From Modestobacter italicus (GTDB lineage Bacteria > Actinomycetota > Actinomycetes > Mycobacteriales > Geodermatophilaceae), in contig NC_017955.1 in assembly GCF_000306785.1 (NCBI RefSeq), positions 2,294,001-2,358,000 of the forward strand: DNA of 64,000 nt, in the 5' to 3' direction. This document shows, piece by piece, positions 35,933-44,099 of the stretch; the stretch's first letter is position 1; every line of letters begins with the position of its first letter. The position numbers and the translations under genes were made by a program. The notes beneath the pieces are model-generated. The model ran no database searches. It worked only from the letters and a program-made list of their open reading frames with translations, and was not told the DNA's origin.

Positions 35933-36789
35933 CCACGATCTCGCTGCGGGAGGTGGGGAAGCGGTTCCGCTCCTCCGTGGCCCTCGCTGACGTCTCCGTG
36001 GACATCGGGCCCGGGGTCACCGGTCTGCTGGGGCCCAACGGGGCAGGGAAGACCACCCTGCTGCGGATCGTGAGCACCGCCCTCGGCCAGGACTCCGGCA
36101 CCGTCCGGGTGTTCGGCCAGGACCCCGGCGACCCCGCCGGCCGGCTGGAGATCCGCCGGAGCCTGGGCTACCTGCCGCAGGACCCCTCGACCTACCGCAC
36201 CTTCACCGCGTTCGCGTTCGTCGACTACGTCGCCGTGCTCAAGGAGATGACCGACCGCCGGGCCCGCCACGAGGAGGTGCGGCGGGTGCTCGACGTGGTC
36301 GGCCTGGGCGACCGCGCGCACCAGCGCATCCGCGCGCTCTCCGGTGGCATGCGCCGGCGCCTCGGACTGGCCCAGGCGCTGCTCGGCCGGCCGCGGCTCC
36401 TGGTGCTCGACGAGCCCACCGTCGGCCTGGACCCCGAGCAGCGGCTGCGCTTCCGGGAGATCCTGGGCGGCCTCGCCCCCGAGACGACCGTGCTGCTCTC
36501 CACCCACCTCACCGAGGACGTCACCGCACTGTGCCCCCGGGTCGTCGTCCTGGACCGCGGCCGCGTGCGGTTCGACGGGCCGACCGCCGAGCTCGCCGCG
36601 CTCGCCGGCGGCCGGGTCTGGGACGCCGCCGAGCCCGCCGTCGGAGCCGCCGTCACCTGGCGGACGCCGGAGGGTCGCTACCGCAACGTCGGCGACCCAC
36701 CGCCGGGCGCCGCCCTCGTCGACGCGGGACCCGAGCACGGGTACCTCCTGCTCACCGGCGGCTCGGCACGGGACGGGGTCGGGTCGTGA
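35929..36789 (+). CDS. ABC transporter ATP-binding protein (second module)
   Basis: 286 residues. Walker A GPNGAGKTT, Q-loop in GYLPQDPSTYRTFTAFAF, signature LSGGMRRRLGLAQALL, Walker B LLVLDEPTVGLDP, and the H-loop STHLTEDVTALC. The C-terminal extension reads TWRTPEGRYRNVGDPPPGA, as in bacitracin/NatA-like exporters. Co-translated with both neighbours through 4-bp overlaps. Confidence 0.9.
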   Translation: MTTISLREVGKRFRSSVALADVSVDIGPGVTGLLGPNGAGKTTLLRIVSTALGQDSGTVRVFGQDPGDPAGRLEIRRSLGYLPQDPSTYRTFTAFAFVDYVAVLKEMTDRRARHEEVRRVLDVVGLGDRAHQRIRALSGGMRRRLGLAQALLGRPRLLVLDEPTVGLDPEQRLRFREILGGLAPETTVLLSTHLTEDVTALCPRVVVLDRGRVRFDGPTAELAALAGGRVWDAAEPAVGAAVTWRTPEGRYRNVGDPPPGAALVDAGPEHGYLLLTGGSARDGVGS

Positions 36790-37745
36790 CGACGACGGGG
36801 GCGACCGCGCGCCCGACGGCCGTCGAGCCCCGCACCGTGGCCGGGCTGGCACGCCTCGAGATGCGCTACACGTCCCGCAGCCCGCTCCTGTGGCTCGGCG
36901 CCGTGGTCACCGCCCTGCTGTCGTGGCAGCCCCTCCTCGACGGCACGGCCGAGCCGGCGACGGCACCGGAGGACCCCAGCTTCCGGTTGGACCTGGCCCT
37001 CGGCCCGCTCGCCCTGGCCGCGTCCGTCGTGGCCGACTGGGCAGCCCTGCGGGAACGTCCCACGACGACGGAGGAGCTCTTCGGGACGACGTCCGCGCGC
37101 CGGTGGGAGCGGACGGCCGGCCTGCTCGGTGCCGCCGCCGTCCCGGCGCTCCTCGCCGCCGTGGTCACCGGGGTCCGGTTCGTCCTGCTGCTCCGGACCG
37201 ACGGCGTGCCGATCGGGGCCGGCCCGTGGACGGCGACGCTCGCGCCCACCCCGGTCGAGGCGCTCGGTGGGCCGCTGGCGGTCGGCTGCGTCTTCGTCGC
37301 CGGTGTCGCCTTCGCGCGTGTGGTCCGGTCCAGGACGCTCGGCGCGGTCGTCGGCTTCCTGGGCTACGCCCTGCCCTTCGTCGTCCCGGCGCTCTGGGTC
37401 AGCGCACCGTTCGCGTTCTTCGCCGTCTCCCGGACGGCGGCGTCCGCGACCGACCTGGGCCCCGCGGTCTCCCCGGGCGAGGAAGGCCGGTGGAGCGCGA
37501 TCTACCCGCCAGGGGACTTCGCCACCAGCTACGTCGCGATCGACAGGGACCTCGGGCTGTACGCCGCGCACCTGGTCGCCGTCGGGGGGATCGCGCTCGC
37601 CCTCGCCGGGCTCGCTCTGGTCCGCAGTGGTCAGGACAGCCGATCGCGGGCCATCCTCCTCGGCGGGGTGGCAATGGCGGTCGCGGGGATCGTGACCCAG
37701 CTGCTCCTCCACGAGGGCGCGAGGCAGTGGCTGGGACCGGTGTGA
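36786..37745 (+). CDS. ABC-exporter membrane subunit
   Basis: 319 residues from GTG 36786, which overlaps the ATPase stop. About six transmembrane helices: an N-terminal one (LLWLGAVVTALLSW), a pair in the middle, and two near the C-terminus. The cytoplasmic stretch RERPTTTEELFGTTSARRWERT is the kind of loop that contacts the ATPase. No family named with certainty; position and topology make it the permease of this module. Confidence 0.72.
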   Translation: MTTTGATARPTAVEPRTVAGLARLEMRYTSRSPLLWLGAVVTALLSWQPLLDGTAEPATAPEDPSFRLDLALGPLALAASVVADWAALRERPTTTEELFGTTSARRWERTAGLLGAAAVPALLAAVVTGVRFVLLLRTDGVPIGAGPWTATLAPTPVEALGGPLAVGCVFVAGVAFARVVRSRTLGAVVGFLGYALPFVVPALWVSAPFAFFAVSRTAASATDLGPAVSPGEEGRWSAIYPPGDFATSYVAIDRDLGLYAAHLVAVGGIALALAGLALVRSGQDSRSRAILLGGVAMAVAGIVTQLLLHEGARQWLGPV

Positions 37746-38350
37746 GCGGTGGGCACGGCCCGGGCTGGCCGTTGCTGCTGGCGGCCGGCCTGCCCACCGT
37801 CCCCTGGGCGACGGTGCTGACGACGGTCGGCCTGGCCGCCGGCCTGAGCCTGCTGCTCCCCGTCCTCCCCGCACCGGCGGACGGGTTGCTGCCACCGCTC
37901 GCTGTCGTCGTGGTGGCCTGCGGGTGCGCCGCTGCGGCCGACGACGCGACCGCCGCGGTCACCGAGGCCGTCCCGGTGACGGTGCGCCGCCGACTGCTGG
38001 CGCGGGTGCTGCTGGTGGTGCCGCTGTCGGCGCTGGGGGCGGTCGGGGTCGCGCTCGGGTCCGCGTGGGCGGGAGCGACCCCCGGCGCCGGCCTGGCGGG
38101 ACTGTGGGCCGGCACGGGTGCGCTGGGCCTGGCGTCCGGTGCTGCTGTCCGGAGGGTGGCGGACCTGCCCGCCGTGGCTGCGGCTGCGGTCCTCGCCGGG
38201 GGTGGGCTGGTCGTGGTCACGACCGTGCCTCCGGAGGTCCTCGAGGTGGCTGCCTGGGACTCGGTTTCCGAGCGGACCGCGCTGGCCCTGGTCGTCGCAG
38301 TCGCCGTGCTCAGCCGGGTCACCCGGGACCCGGCTACCCGCCGGACCTAG
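37742..38350 (+). CDS. Membrane protein, last gene of the second sigma/ABC module
   Basis: 202 residues from GTG 37742, overlapping the previous stop. Nearly all hydrophobic, with about six short helices separated by Asp/Arg loops (AAAADDATAAVTEAVPVTVR and ERTALALVVAVAVLSRVTRD). No recognisable motif. It probably forms part of the export complex with the preceding membrane subunit. Confidence 0.68.
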   Translation: MSGGHGPGWPLLLAAGLPTVPWATVLTTVGLAAGLSLLLPVLPAPADGLLPPLAVVVVACGCAAAADDATAAVTEAVPVTVRRRLLARVLLVVPLSALGAVGVALGSAWAGATPGAGLAGLWAGTGALGLASGAAVRRVADLPAVAAAAVLAGGGLVVVTTVPPEVLEVAAWDSVSERTALALVVAVAVLSRVTRDPATRRT

Positions 38351-38589
38351 GTCCCTTCGATCGGGTGGCTGCCGCGCCCGTCCCGAGACCGCCTCGGCCT
38401 CCGAAGGGTTGAGGAACCCGTCGGCCCGCAGGCTGGGTGCCTTGCCCACATGTCATGTTCTGGGTCCGGCTGCGCGGAGGCTTGAGCGGCTTGGCCGATC
38501 GGTCGAGGCACGGCGGGTCAGCAGGGCTTGTGCAGCTCTGGTGTCCTCGAGCGGCCCACCATGGGACCCGCCGACCCATCTCCCCTCGT
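38351..38589. other. Short intergenic stretch
   Basis: Contains no gene I can support. One palindromic repeat copy is at 38541-38569. Base composition becomes less GC-extreme from here, marking the left edge of the accessory patch. Confidence 0.5.
38541..38569. repeat. Palindromic intergenic repeat, copy 1
   Basis: GTGTCC-TCGAGCGGCCCACCATGGGACCC: fits the local consensus GTCCCTGAGCGGCCCACTATGGGAC with a few differences. Confidence 0.55.
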
Positions 38590-39354
38590 TCATCGACTTT
38601 GGGGGAAGAACGGGCGGAGAGGGGCTGGCGGCTTGAAGGCTCTCCAGGACCCCTCAGCCATCCCGAGCCGGTCGGCCAGCAACCACGGCACGGCAGGGTT
38701 GTAACCGAGGCCCAGGTGACTACCACGAACCTCTACGTTCTCCCGACGAGCCCGGGACTCGTACCTGCATGACGACCACGGCACGATGCCGTCCGACCGG
38801 CTGTACACCGACGTCGCAGGCACGCGAAGTGAGCCGCGCTCGGCCCAGGGCCGAGGCAAGGCGTCGACCCCGCGGGGTAGGCGAGGGCCGCGGTCCACCA
38901 TGCCCGAGGCGCTCCGCATCCACGGGGCCTGCCGCGTCACTGGGCTGCCCAGCGTGACGATTCCGCGGACGCTGGCCGGCGCGGCCCTGGCCAACTCCTG
39001 GGCGTACAGCCCCCCGAGACTCCACCCGACCAGGCTGACTCGCCGTCCCGAGCTCCGGTGCAACCGGTCAAGGCGCGAGCGCAGTTCCTCTACGACCCGC
39101 CCGGTGGGACCGCGGTTCCTGCCGAGGCTCCACGCGGACACGTCATGTCCGAGAGCTCGCAGAGCGGTGCGGAGAGGCATCGTGGCGGCATCGCCGGTCA
39201 ACCATCCCGGCAGCACCAGCACGGCGTGGCCGTCACCGCGGCGCGCTGTCGTGAGCATCGGCCACACCGCCGCGAGGGCGGCGACGTCCAACGCGGCTCG
39301 CGGCGGTTCAGTCGCGAGCCGGGCCAGGGAGCGGACGCGCGTGGTCGTGAGCAC
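38590..39354 (-). CDS. Alpha/beta hydrolase (lipase-like)
   Basis: 254 residues. HAVLVLPGWLTGDAATMPLR is the oxyanion strand region, GWSLGGLYAQELA the nucleophile elbow (G-x-S-x-G, Ser around residue 117), SRSDGIVPW the acid loop and GSHLGLGYNP the catalytic His. GTG 39354 is chosen since the fold begins soon after; the frame is open to 39444. Similar enzymes are esterases or lipases acting on the envelope. Stands alone on its strand. Confidence 0.82.
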   Translation of the reverse strand: MLTTTRVRSLARLATEPPRAALDVAALAAVWPMLTTARRGDGHAVLVLPGWLTGDAATMPLRTALRALGHDVSAWSLGRNRGPTGRVVEELRSRLDRLHRSSGRRVSLVGWSLGGLYAQELARAAPASVRGIVTLGSPVTRQAPWMRSASGMVDRGPRLPRGVDALPRPWAERGSLRVPATSVYSRSDGIVPWSSCRYESRARRENVEVRGSHLGLGYNPAVPWLLADRLGMAEGSWRAFKPPAPLRPFFPQSR

Positions 39355-39720
39355 CTGGCCAGCATCCCCTGGCTGGCAGCAGTCGCGCCTCACGTGAGGC
39401 CCTCGCTGACAGGAGCTCGCGGCGTCGCCCGCGTCCGCGTGCACTCGCTCCGTCCCCGGAGCCGCCCTCCGGGCGAGCCACCGGTGTCTCCGAGCGGCCC
39501 ACTATGGGGCAGCTTGAGTACAACCGCAGACTTAGGGCGCGGCCTCAGCTGCCCGGCGTGGGGGCTTGGCCCTGGCAGGCTTGCCGTCATGAAGCGCGCC
39601 GGGGTGAACCCCCGGGATCGGGAAACGGCCGCAGGCCCGGCCGCCAGCCTCCGGACACCTTGGGGACACCCGTGGCTTCGCGGCTGTGTTAGGTGGGCAG
39701 ACTCGCTCTAGGCTGAGAGC
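39355..39720. other. Gene-free stretch of 366 bp
   Basis: I see no convincing gene. It contains a two-part repeat copy at 39451-39513 and a promoter region for the following small gene (GAGAGC is just upstream of ATG 39721). Confidence 0.5.
39451..39513. repeat. Palindromic intergenic repeat, copy 2 (two-part form)
   Basis: Two linked half-elements: CGTCCCCGGAGCCGCCCTCC with GGGCGAG, then GTGTCTCCGAGCGGCCCACT with ATGGGGCAGC. The same two-part arrangement is at 41991-42054 and 42946-43010. Confidence 0.6.
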
Positions 39721-40227
39721 ATGACGGACCGAGTGCTACGGGTAGTCGCGCTCGCGTCTGTCGCGGGCGGGGTTGCGATCGTTGTCGTCGTTTTGGCCGC
39801 TGTTGGAGCGGCGGACGAGTGGTCGACGCAGGCAGTCGTCTCGGTCGTGTCAGTAGCGGTGGGCGCGATCGCCGCTGCCCTGACGCTGTCGCAGTCCGTT
39901 GGCCAGAGCAGGGAAGCGCAGCGCCAGAGCCTGAAGAGCGACGCAAGACGTGACTACCTGTTGAAGGCGCAAGCTCGAGACATCCTGACCCTGTTGCAAT
40001 TTGAAGCAACGGTTAATGGCCCGGAGCATCCGGCGGAACCTACGGCTGCTGCTAAATCAAATATCCATGGCCTTATGACGATCCGCGACCGCCTGCTCGC
40101 GCAAGGGTCAGTGGAAGAAGCTGAAGAGTTGGACGAGCAGTTGCGCGCAACCTTGTCTGCACTCCCGGCGTGGCTCGTGTGGAAATCGGCGGAGGGACTC
40201 GACTTCCTCGCCGAGCGCAAGCAGTGA
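39721..40227 (+). CDS. Hypothetical small membrane protein with cytoplasmic coiled region
   Basis: 168 residues. Two N-terminal transmembrane helices (residues ~8-30 and 38-58) are followed by a charged region with coiled-coil character (SREAQRQSLKSDARRDYLLK, then VEEAEELDEQLRATLSALP). Its codon use is less GC-extreme than flanking chromosomal genes, consistent with an acquired region. The stop overlaps the GTG of the next gene, so the two form a pair. No family recognised. Confidence 0.6.
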   Translation: MTDRVLRVVALASVAGGVAIVVVVLAAVGAADEWSTQAVVSVVSVAVGAIAAALTLSQSVGQSREAQRQSLKSDARRDYLLKAQARDILTLLQFEATVNGPEHPAEPTAAAKSNIHGLMTIRDRLLAQGSVEEAEELDEQLRATLSALPAWLVWKSAEGLDFLAERKQ

Positions 40228-40511
40228 GCCCGAAGAACAAGCAACCACCACCGGAACCGAAGACTCCTCTCTGGAAGACGTTCCTGGCTGGGCTGGCTGT
40301 GGTTGCCACTGCGCTGGGTGGGGGTGCAGGCGCAGCTGCCGTGATCGATGCGTTCCAAGGACCCAAGCCGACCCCGCAGGTTTGTACGGACTACTGGGAG
40401 ACCATCGGTGACCTCAAAGAGGACGGTTTTGCTGCCTTCGAACTACTTCGCGACGCCGAGCTTGAGGAACGCTGCGGGGACGCTGGAGATGTAGCGGATG
40501 GGTGGAACTAG
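40224..40511 (+). CDS. Hypothetical membrane-anchored small protein
   Basis: 95 residues from GTG 40224, overlapping the stop of the preceding gene (GTGA). A Pro/Lys-rich N-terminus is followed by a single transmembrane helix (TFLAGLAVVATALGGGAGAA) and a ~50-residue outer part with two Cys (VCTDYWETIGDLK ... ERCGDAG). Probably works with the preceding gene product. Confidence 0.55.
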   Translation: MSPKNKQPPPEPKTPLWKTFLAGLAVVATALGGGAGAAAVIDAFQGPKPTPQVCTDYWETIGDLKEDGFAAFELLRDAELEERCGDAGDVADGWN

Positions 40512-40720
40512 GGCCACCTCTGCACCGAAATTCTAAGCTGCTTGGTACGCGGCGACTCCCCTTGGATACGGGCGCGGAGTCGCTGCGCATGCGTAAACCC
40601 AGCACGCTCGACTGGACATGCGCCACGACCTGCTAGCTCCGCTTCCTCCAGGCGGACGCGAGTCTTCGGAATAGGGGCAGTCCCCGGCTTTGCGGCCAGG
40701 GCTTCGAGGGGTTGGGCATG

Positions 40721-40736
40721 GTGTCCCCAAGCGGCC
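40721..40736. repeat. Palindromic intergenic repeat, copy 3 (left half, cut by IS30 remnant)
   Basis: GTGTCCCCAAGCGGCC ends exactly where IS30 end sequence begins. The right half of the repeat is missing. Confidence 0.55.
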
Positions 40737-40806
40737 GGCGCGTTCAGGCGGTCGTCGCAACACCCCTGTGAGCGCGAGGTGTTGTGGTGGTTTCGGAGTG
40801 GCGGCA
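40737..40806 (+). mobile_element. IS30 end remnant
   Basis: About 70 bp closely matching, in opposite orientation, the transposase-5' end of the IS30 copy at 44100-45362. TTCAGGCGGTCGTCGCAACA is shared with the inverted repeat, then GAGGTGTTGTGGTGGTTTCG covers the start of the transposase gene. The rest of the element is gone. Confidence 0.7.
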
Positions 40807-40837
40807 GTCGCGATCAGCACTCCCATCAACTGGGCCG

Positions 40838-41399
40838 GTGGACGTCGAGGGCATCAAGGCGTTGATCACGGAGGTCTTGGCAACCCTCTCCGCCTGGAGC
40901 GGGTCACCTGGAGGAGAGCCGTGAACGGCTCCGGCAGTACCGGGAGACACCCGAACACGATTTGGACTACCTGCGGCTGCGGGTCACTCCCCGCACATCC
41001 GACGCTCTAGACGTCGCGATCGATGTCTATGAGGCGCAGGGCGTGGTCAACGTCTTCATCGGCGACTTCCTGCCGATCGAACTGACAGCGCCGATCAACA
41101 TCAACAGCGAACCGCCAGGACCTTCCATGGACGTGATCCGAGCAGCCCTGTCGAGGCCACCACCGGTCTTGTTGACGGCAAACAAGCCGCACCGCCTTGG
41201 TCCTGAGCCTGATGTGTCGCTGTCCCTGATGCCGCCCGGTGCCCCAGAGCGGCCCTCTACCGGGCACTTGGTGCCGGCGGCCCAGCAGGCACTATGCGGC
41301 TGTGCAACGAGTCGACGTCGGGGTTTTCCCTGTTGCGCCCGATCGCTGGGTCGCGGTGATCGAGACTCCCAACGGGCCGTTCTCGACCGAAGCGCCTAG
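40838..41399 (+). pseudogene. Possible degraded, frameshifted gene
   Basis: Two protein-like pieces lie in different frames. One is VDVEGIKALITEVLATLSAW (from GTG 40838, stop 40922-40924). The other begins near 40905 and reads RERLRQYRETPEHDLDYLRL onward to VVNVFIGDFLPIELTAPINI and about 40 more residues. A single frameshift would join them into one hypothetical protein of about 150 residues. I recognise no family. It lies directly after the IS30 remnant, consistent with decay. Confidence 0.35.
41221..41271. repeat. Palindromic intergenic repeat, copy 4 (divergent)
   Basis: TGTCCCTGATGCCGCCCGGT followed by CAGAGCGGCCCTCTACCGGG. The two-part layout is present, but the sequence is more diverged than other copies. 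Confidence 0.4.
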
Positions 41400-41547
41400 C
41401 CCGCTGCGAGTCGAGGCCGAAGCTCGCCTGGCCGTCGTGCACGTCCTCGGGTGGAGTGAGTTCGAGCTGACTTTGGTCGACGACCTTGGTGACCCGTGGT
41501 CTCCCGCTGCGGCGGATGCGCAGGCCGTACGGCTACTCGCCCCATAG
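41302..41547 (+). CDS. Hypothetical small protein
   Basis: 81 residues from GTG 41302. Sequence runs VQRVDVGVFPVAPDRWVAVI, then EAEARLAVVHVLGWSEFELT. It looks like a compact alpha/beta protein without membrane segments. Its stop codon (41545-41547) lies inside a palindromic repeat copy. No family recognised; start and reality uncertain. Confidence 0.4.
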   Translation: MQRVDVGVFPVAPDRWVAVIETPNGPFSTEAPSPLRVEAEARLAVVHVLGWSEFELTLVDDLGDPWSPAAADAQAVRLLAP

Positions 41548-41566
41548 CGGCCCACTCTGGGTCACC
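41539..41566. repeat. Palindromic intergenic repeat, copy 5
   Basis: GCCCCATAGCGGCCCACTCT then GGGTCAC. It overlaps the stop of the preceding small gene. Confidence 0.55.
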
Positions 41567-41628
41567 TTGCCCAACGCTCCAGCAGGTCGACATCCGAGGG
41601 CTCGCGCGGCTCAAGGCACGATGCGGTC

Positions 41629-41988
41629 ATGTCTCAGTCGGTCCCAGCAGAGTCCCTCGGCGACCAGGTGCCCTTTCACAGTGAGCGAGCCTTCCAAGTT
41701 TGGCGCTACGACGTCGGGCATGGGCTCTTGCTGCTTCGCAGCGTGAAAGGCGGCCAGCACTCCTTTCGGATCGACGTGCTGTTCTCCGACACGAAGACCA
41801 TCAATCTGCCGACATCGTTCGTTGGCCTTCGAATTCACCTCGGGGCGGACGGCAGTTACCTCCTCAGTGGAGACGGCTGGACAGGTGAGGTCCGGGCAGC
41901 CAGCGTCGCCGACCGCGAAGATAACGGCGAGTACTTCGAGGAGGGCCCTTCGAAAATGCCTTCCTTCGACGGAACGCCTAGGGCCTAG
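41629..41988 (+). CDS. Hypothetical protein, 119 residues
   Basis: A soluble, beta-rich looking protein: VPFHSERAFQVWRYDVGHGL, then LLLRSVKGGQHSFRIDVLFS and FVGLRIHLGADGSYLLSGDG. The composition is balanced and the frame is clean with an ATG start, which argues for a real gene. Strong Phe/Tyr/Trp content near the start resembles small immunity-type or unknown beta proteins, but I cannot place it in a family. It lies between two repeat copies. Confidence 0.55.
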   Translation: MSQSVPAESLGDQVPFHSERAFQVWRYDVGHGLLLLRSVKGGQHSFRIDVLFSDTKTINLPTSFVGLRIHLGADGSYLLSGDGWTGEVRAASVADREDNGEYFEEGPSKMPSFDGTPRA

Positions 41989-41990
41989 CT

Positions 41991-42054
41991 GTCTCCTAGG
42001 CCGCCCCATGAGACGCCGCGGCGAGTCGCCCTGAGCGGCCCACTATGGGATAGC
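41991..42054. repeat. Palindromic intergenic repeat, copy 6 (two-part form)
   Basis: GTCTCCTAGGCCGCCCCATG with AGAC, then CGCCCTGAGCGGCCCACTAT with GGGATAGCC. It lies 3 bp after the stop of the preceding gene. Confidence 0.6.
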
Positions 42055-42127
42055 CCGTCAACAGCCAGGCGGGTCATCCCCTGTCTAGGCGTTGGCGAAC
42101 GTCGGGGGCGGCAGTCTGGCGTCAGCC

Positions 42128-42823
42128 TTAGGGTTGTACGTGAATCTGACCGAGTATGTCGGCGAGCGCGTCGGGCATCGATGTCATGGCCTGGTGCGAT
42201 GACGGGAGCCGGCGTTTGTGGTCGGCGGCAGCGGCCATCTGCTCTTGAGCGGCGGGGGGAATGGCCTGGTCCTTCTCGCAGATGATGTAGGTCGTGGGGT
42301 GGCCACGGTCAGGCGCGGTGCTGGGGGCGGTTGCGCTGGAGATCGACTGAGGCAGGAGCCGACGCAGGTTGGCGTAGGCGCGCTGCTCGTCGACGTCGGC
42401 GCACAGCGTCTGCCGGAGCAGCGCCAGATCGTCGGTGGTCCTGAGCGTTCCGTCGTCGTGCGGTGACATCCATGTCGGCGGCGGCCCCGCCCCGAGCAAT
42501 TCCATCGCCGACTGCCCCCGCTGCGGCCAGAACGCGGCGAGGTAGACGCTGTGGGCGACCGCGGGATGATCGGCGAGCTCGGTGATCGCCATCCCGCCAC
42601 CGGAATGACCCACCAGGACGACGGGTTCCCCGACGCGGTCCACGGTCTGCTTCACCGCCTCAGCGTCGGCTGCTAGATCGCCTAGTGCTGCCGGATCGGT
42701 CCCCGCGCTTGGCAGCTGCTCTATCACCTCGACGCGATGTCCGGCCCTCCTCAGCCGGTCGGCGACCTCACTCCAGTACCAGCCCCCGACGAAACCGCCG
42801 TGCACGAGTACGAAGGTCGTCAT
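42128..42823 (-). CDS. Alpha/beta hydrolase (salicylate-esterase/EstC-like)
   Basis: 231 residues. TTFVLVHGGFVGGWYWSEVA is the oxyanion region, VVLVGHSGGGMAITELA the nucleophile elbow (Ser in G-H-S-G-G), and SVYLAAFWPQRGQS the strand after it. YIICEKDQAIPP carries the acid, and LPSSHQAMTSMPDALADIL carries the His. The H-G-G-x-x-G-x-W and E-K-D-Q-A-I patterns are those of small actinobacterial esterases related to plant methylesterases. Single gene; substrate unknown. Confidence 0.85.
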   Translation of the reverse strand: MTTFVLVHGGFVGGWYWSEVADRLRRAGHRVEVIEQLPSAGTDPAALGDLAADAEAVKQTVDRVGEPVVLVGHSGGGMAITELADHPAVAHSVYLAAFWPQRGQSAMELLGAGPPPTWMSPHDDGTLRTTDDLALLRQTLCADVDEQRAYANLRRLLPQSISSATAPSTAPDRGHPTTYIICEKDQAIPPAAQEQMAAAADHKRRLPSSHQAMTSMPDALADILGQIHVQP

Positions 42824-42945
42824 AGCCCGAGTGTGATGCCCCCACTCGCAGCAGAACAGAGCGGACGGGCCCTGGTCTCGATGGCCCGGCTTGACGCCCG
42901 CAGGGATCGCCGCTGATGCCGTACGAGGAAGACCTGCGCTGACCC

Positions 42946-43010
42946 GTCCCATAGGCCGCCTTCCGGGCGAGACCGGCATCGGTGTCCCCGAGCGGCCCGC
43001 TCAGGGACGG
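42946..43010. repeat. Palindromic intergenic repeat, copy 7 (two-part form)
   Basis: GTCCCATAGGCCGCCTTCCG with GGCGAGAC, then GGTGTCCCCGAGCGGCCCGC with TCAGGGAC. It occupies much of the gap upstream of the esterase gene. Confidence 0.6.
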
Positions 43011-43063
43011 CCCTCTTTCGAGGTGCTGACCTGACACGGGCGTGGTGTCCAGCCTCTTGTGGC

Positions 43064-43303
43064 ATGCAAGCTGCGCGTATGAGGCCGGGGCTCAAGTTCG
43101 CTCGTCGGAGCAGGCGGGATCAGCGCGGTCTGTCCCTTGCCTGGCTGACCTGCGTGCTGGCTCTAGGGGTAGTCGGCTGGCTGAGGATCGGTGCATCACA
43201 GACCCCAGAGTGGCTCGTCGTGATGTGGCCGCTCTGTTGGGTCGCGGTCTTTTCGCTGTACGTCCTCTTGGTCCGGCGAGATGAGCCGCCGGACGGCTGG
43301 TGA
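43064..43303 (+). CDS. Small two-helix membrane protein
   Basis: 79 residues from ATG 43064 (74 from ATG 43079). A basic N-terminus (KFARRSRRDQRG) precedes two hydrophobic helices (LAWLTCVLALGVVGWL and LVVMWPLCWVAVFSLYVLLV), ending in RRDEPPDGW. Clean composition and topology support a real gene; function unknown. Confidence 0.5.
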   Translation: MQAARMRPGLKFARRSRRDQRGLSLAWLTCVLALGVVGWLRIGASQTPEWLVVMWPLCWVAVFSLYVLLVRRDEPPDGW

Positions 43304-43324
43304 CGGGGTTCCGCTGCGACCTCC

Positions 43325-43355
43325 GTGTGACCCTGAGCGGCCCACTCGGAAGCAA
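43325..43355. repeat. Palindromic intergenic repeat, copy 8
   Basis: GTGTGACCCTGAGCGGCCCA then CTCGGAAGC. It sits just after the preceding small gene. Confidence 0.5.
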
Positions 43356-43533
43356 CCCGCTACGTAGGCGTCGCAGCGCCAGCGACCTTGCGGTCAACGC
43401 GACGAACCACCAAGATCACGAGGCCGTCCGGCGAGGCGAGACGCCGGGCGACTGACGCACACGGGCAGCGAGTCGCCGGAAGACCGTTGCAAGGCTGAGA
43501 TGCGCTGGACAGGAGGGAGGCTATGAGGTCGCG

Positions 43534-43788
43534 GTGGCATTCGCTTGGTTCGACAAAATGAAGAGCGACTTGGTGAGAGAAGATCCCAACTATCCCTCGG
43601 TCAGGACACGATATCGCGCGTCCCTGCTGGCCACATGCCTGGGACTCGCCGTGACGATAGGACCTTGGATCGACACCGGCCTGCCTTTGGCTGACCGGGC
43701 GATTTATTCGACTGCTGGCCTGGTTGTGTTTCTCATTGCCTTCTGGTCTTGGCGCTTGTTCAAGAAGGCGTTGGCTAGACAGCAGTGA
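43534..43788 (+). CDS. Small two-helix membrane protein
   Basis: 84 residues from GTG 43534. An N-terminal amphipathic part (FAWFDKMKSDLVREDPNYPS) is followed by two helices (LATCLGLAVTIGPWI and IYSTAGLVVFLIAFWSW), then a basic tail LFKKALARQQ. The stop overlaps a GTG that could start the next gene. No family recognised. Confidence 0.5.
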   Translation: MAFAWFDKMKSDLVREDPNYPSVRTRYRASLLATCLGLAVTIGPWIDTGLPLADRAIYSTAGLVVFLIAFWSWRLFKKALARQQ

Positions 43789-43817
43789 CGCCCTCAAAGG
43801 TTGGCGGTAGATCGAGC

Positions 43818-44003
43818 ATGGGAAAGGGGGGCGGCGGGAAGATGGGTCGGGCCGCGAGTTTGTTGGGGTCGATCGTAGGCGTGCTCTTGGTCGTGGCCGG
43901 ATTGATTGTTGGGGTCGAATGGTGGTACATCACTCTCGGCGTGATTGCCATCCTCGCGTTCTCGATATCTATCACTGTCGCTCGTCGTCGCGGGTCGCAA
44001 TAA
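43818..44003 (+). CDS. Small two-helix membrane protein
   Basis: 61 residues from ATG 43818 (72 from GTG 43785, which overlaps the previous stop). A Gly/Lys-rich N-terminus is followed by two helices (LGSIVGVLLVVAGLIVG and YITLGVIAILAFSISITV) and a basic end. Typical of very small membrane proteins of unknown function. Confidence 0.45.
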   Translation: MGKGGGGKMGRAASLLGSIVGVLLVVAGLIVGVEWWYITLGVIAILAFSISITVARRRGSQ

Positions 44004-44046
44004 GCCCAACTGTCAGGCGCGCCCGCAGTCATGGCGGGCCTGGCTA

Positions 44047-44099
44047 TGTCCCCAAAGCCACCCTCTGGGCGGAACGGGCGTTGCTGTCCCTGAGCAGCC
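44047..44099. repeat. Palindromic intergenic repeat, copy 9, left part (split by IS30)
   Basis: TGTCCCCAAAGCCACCCTCT with GGGCGG, then TGTCCCTGAGCAGCC ending at 44099. The right part, GCCCACTATGGGAC, resumes at 45363 after the IS30 element; GCC is duplicated on both sides. Confidence 0.65.
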
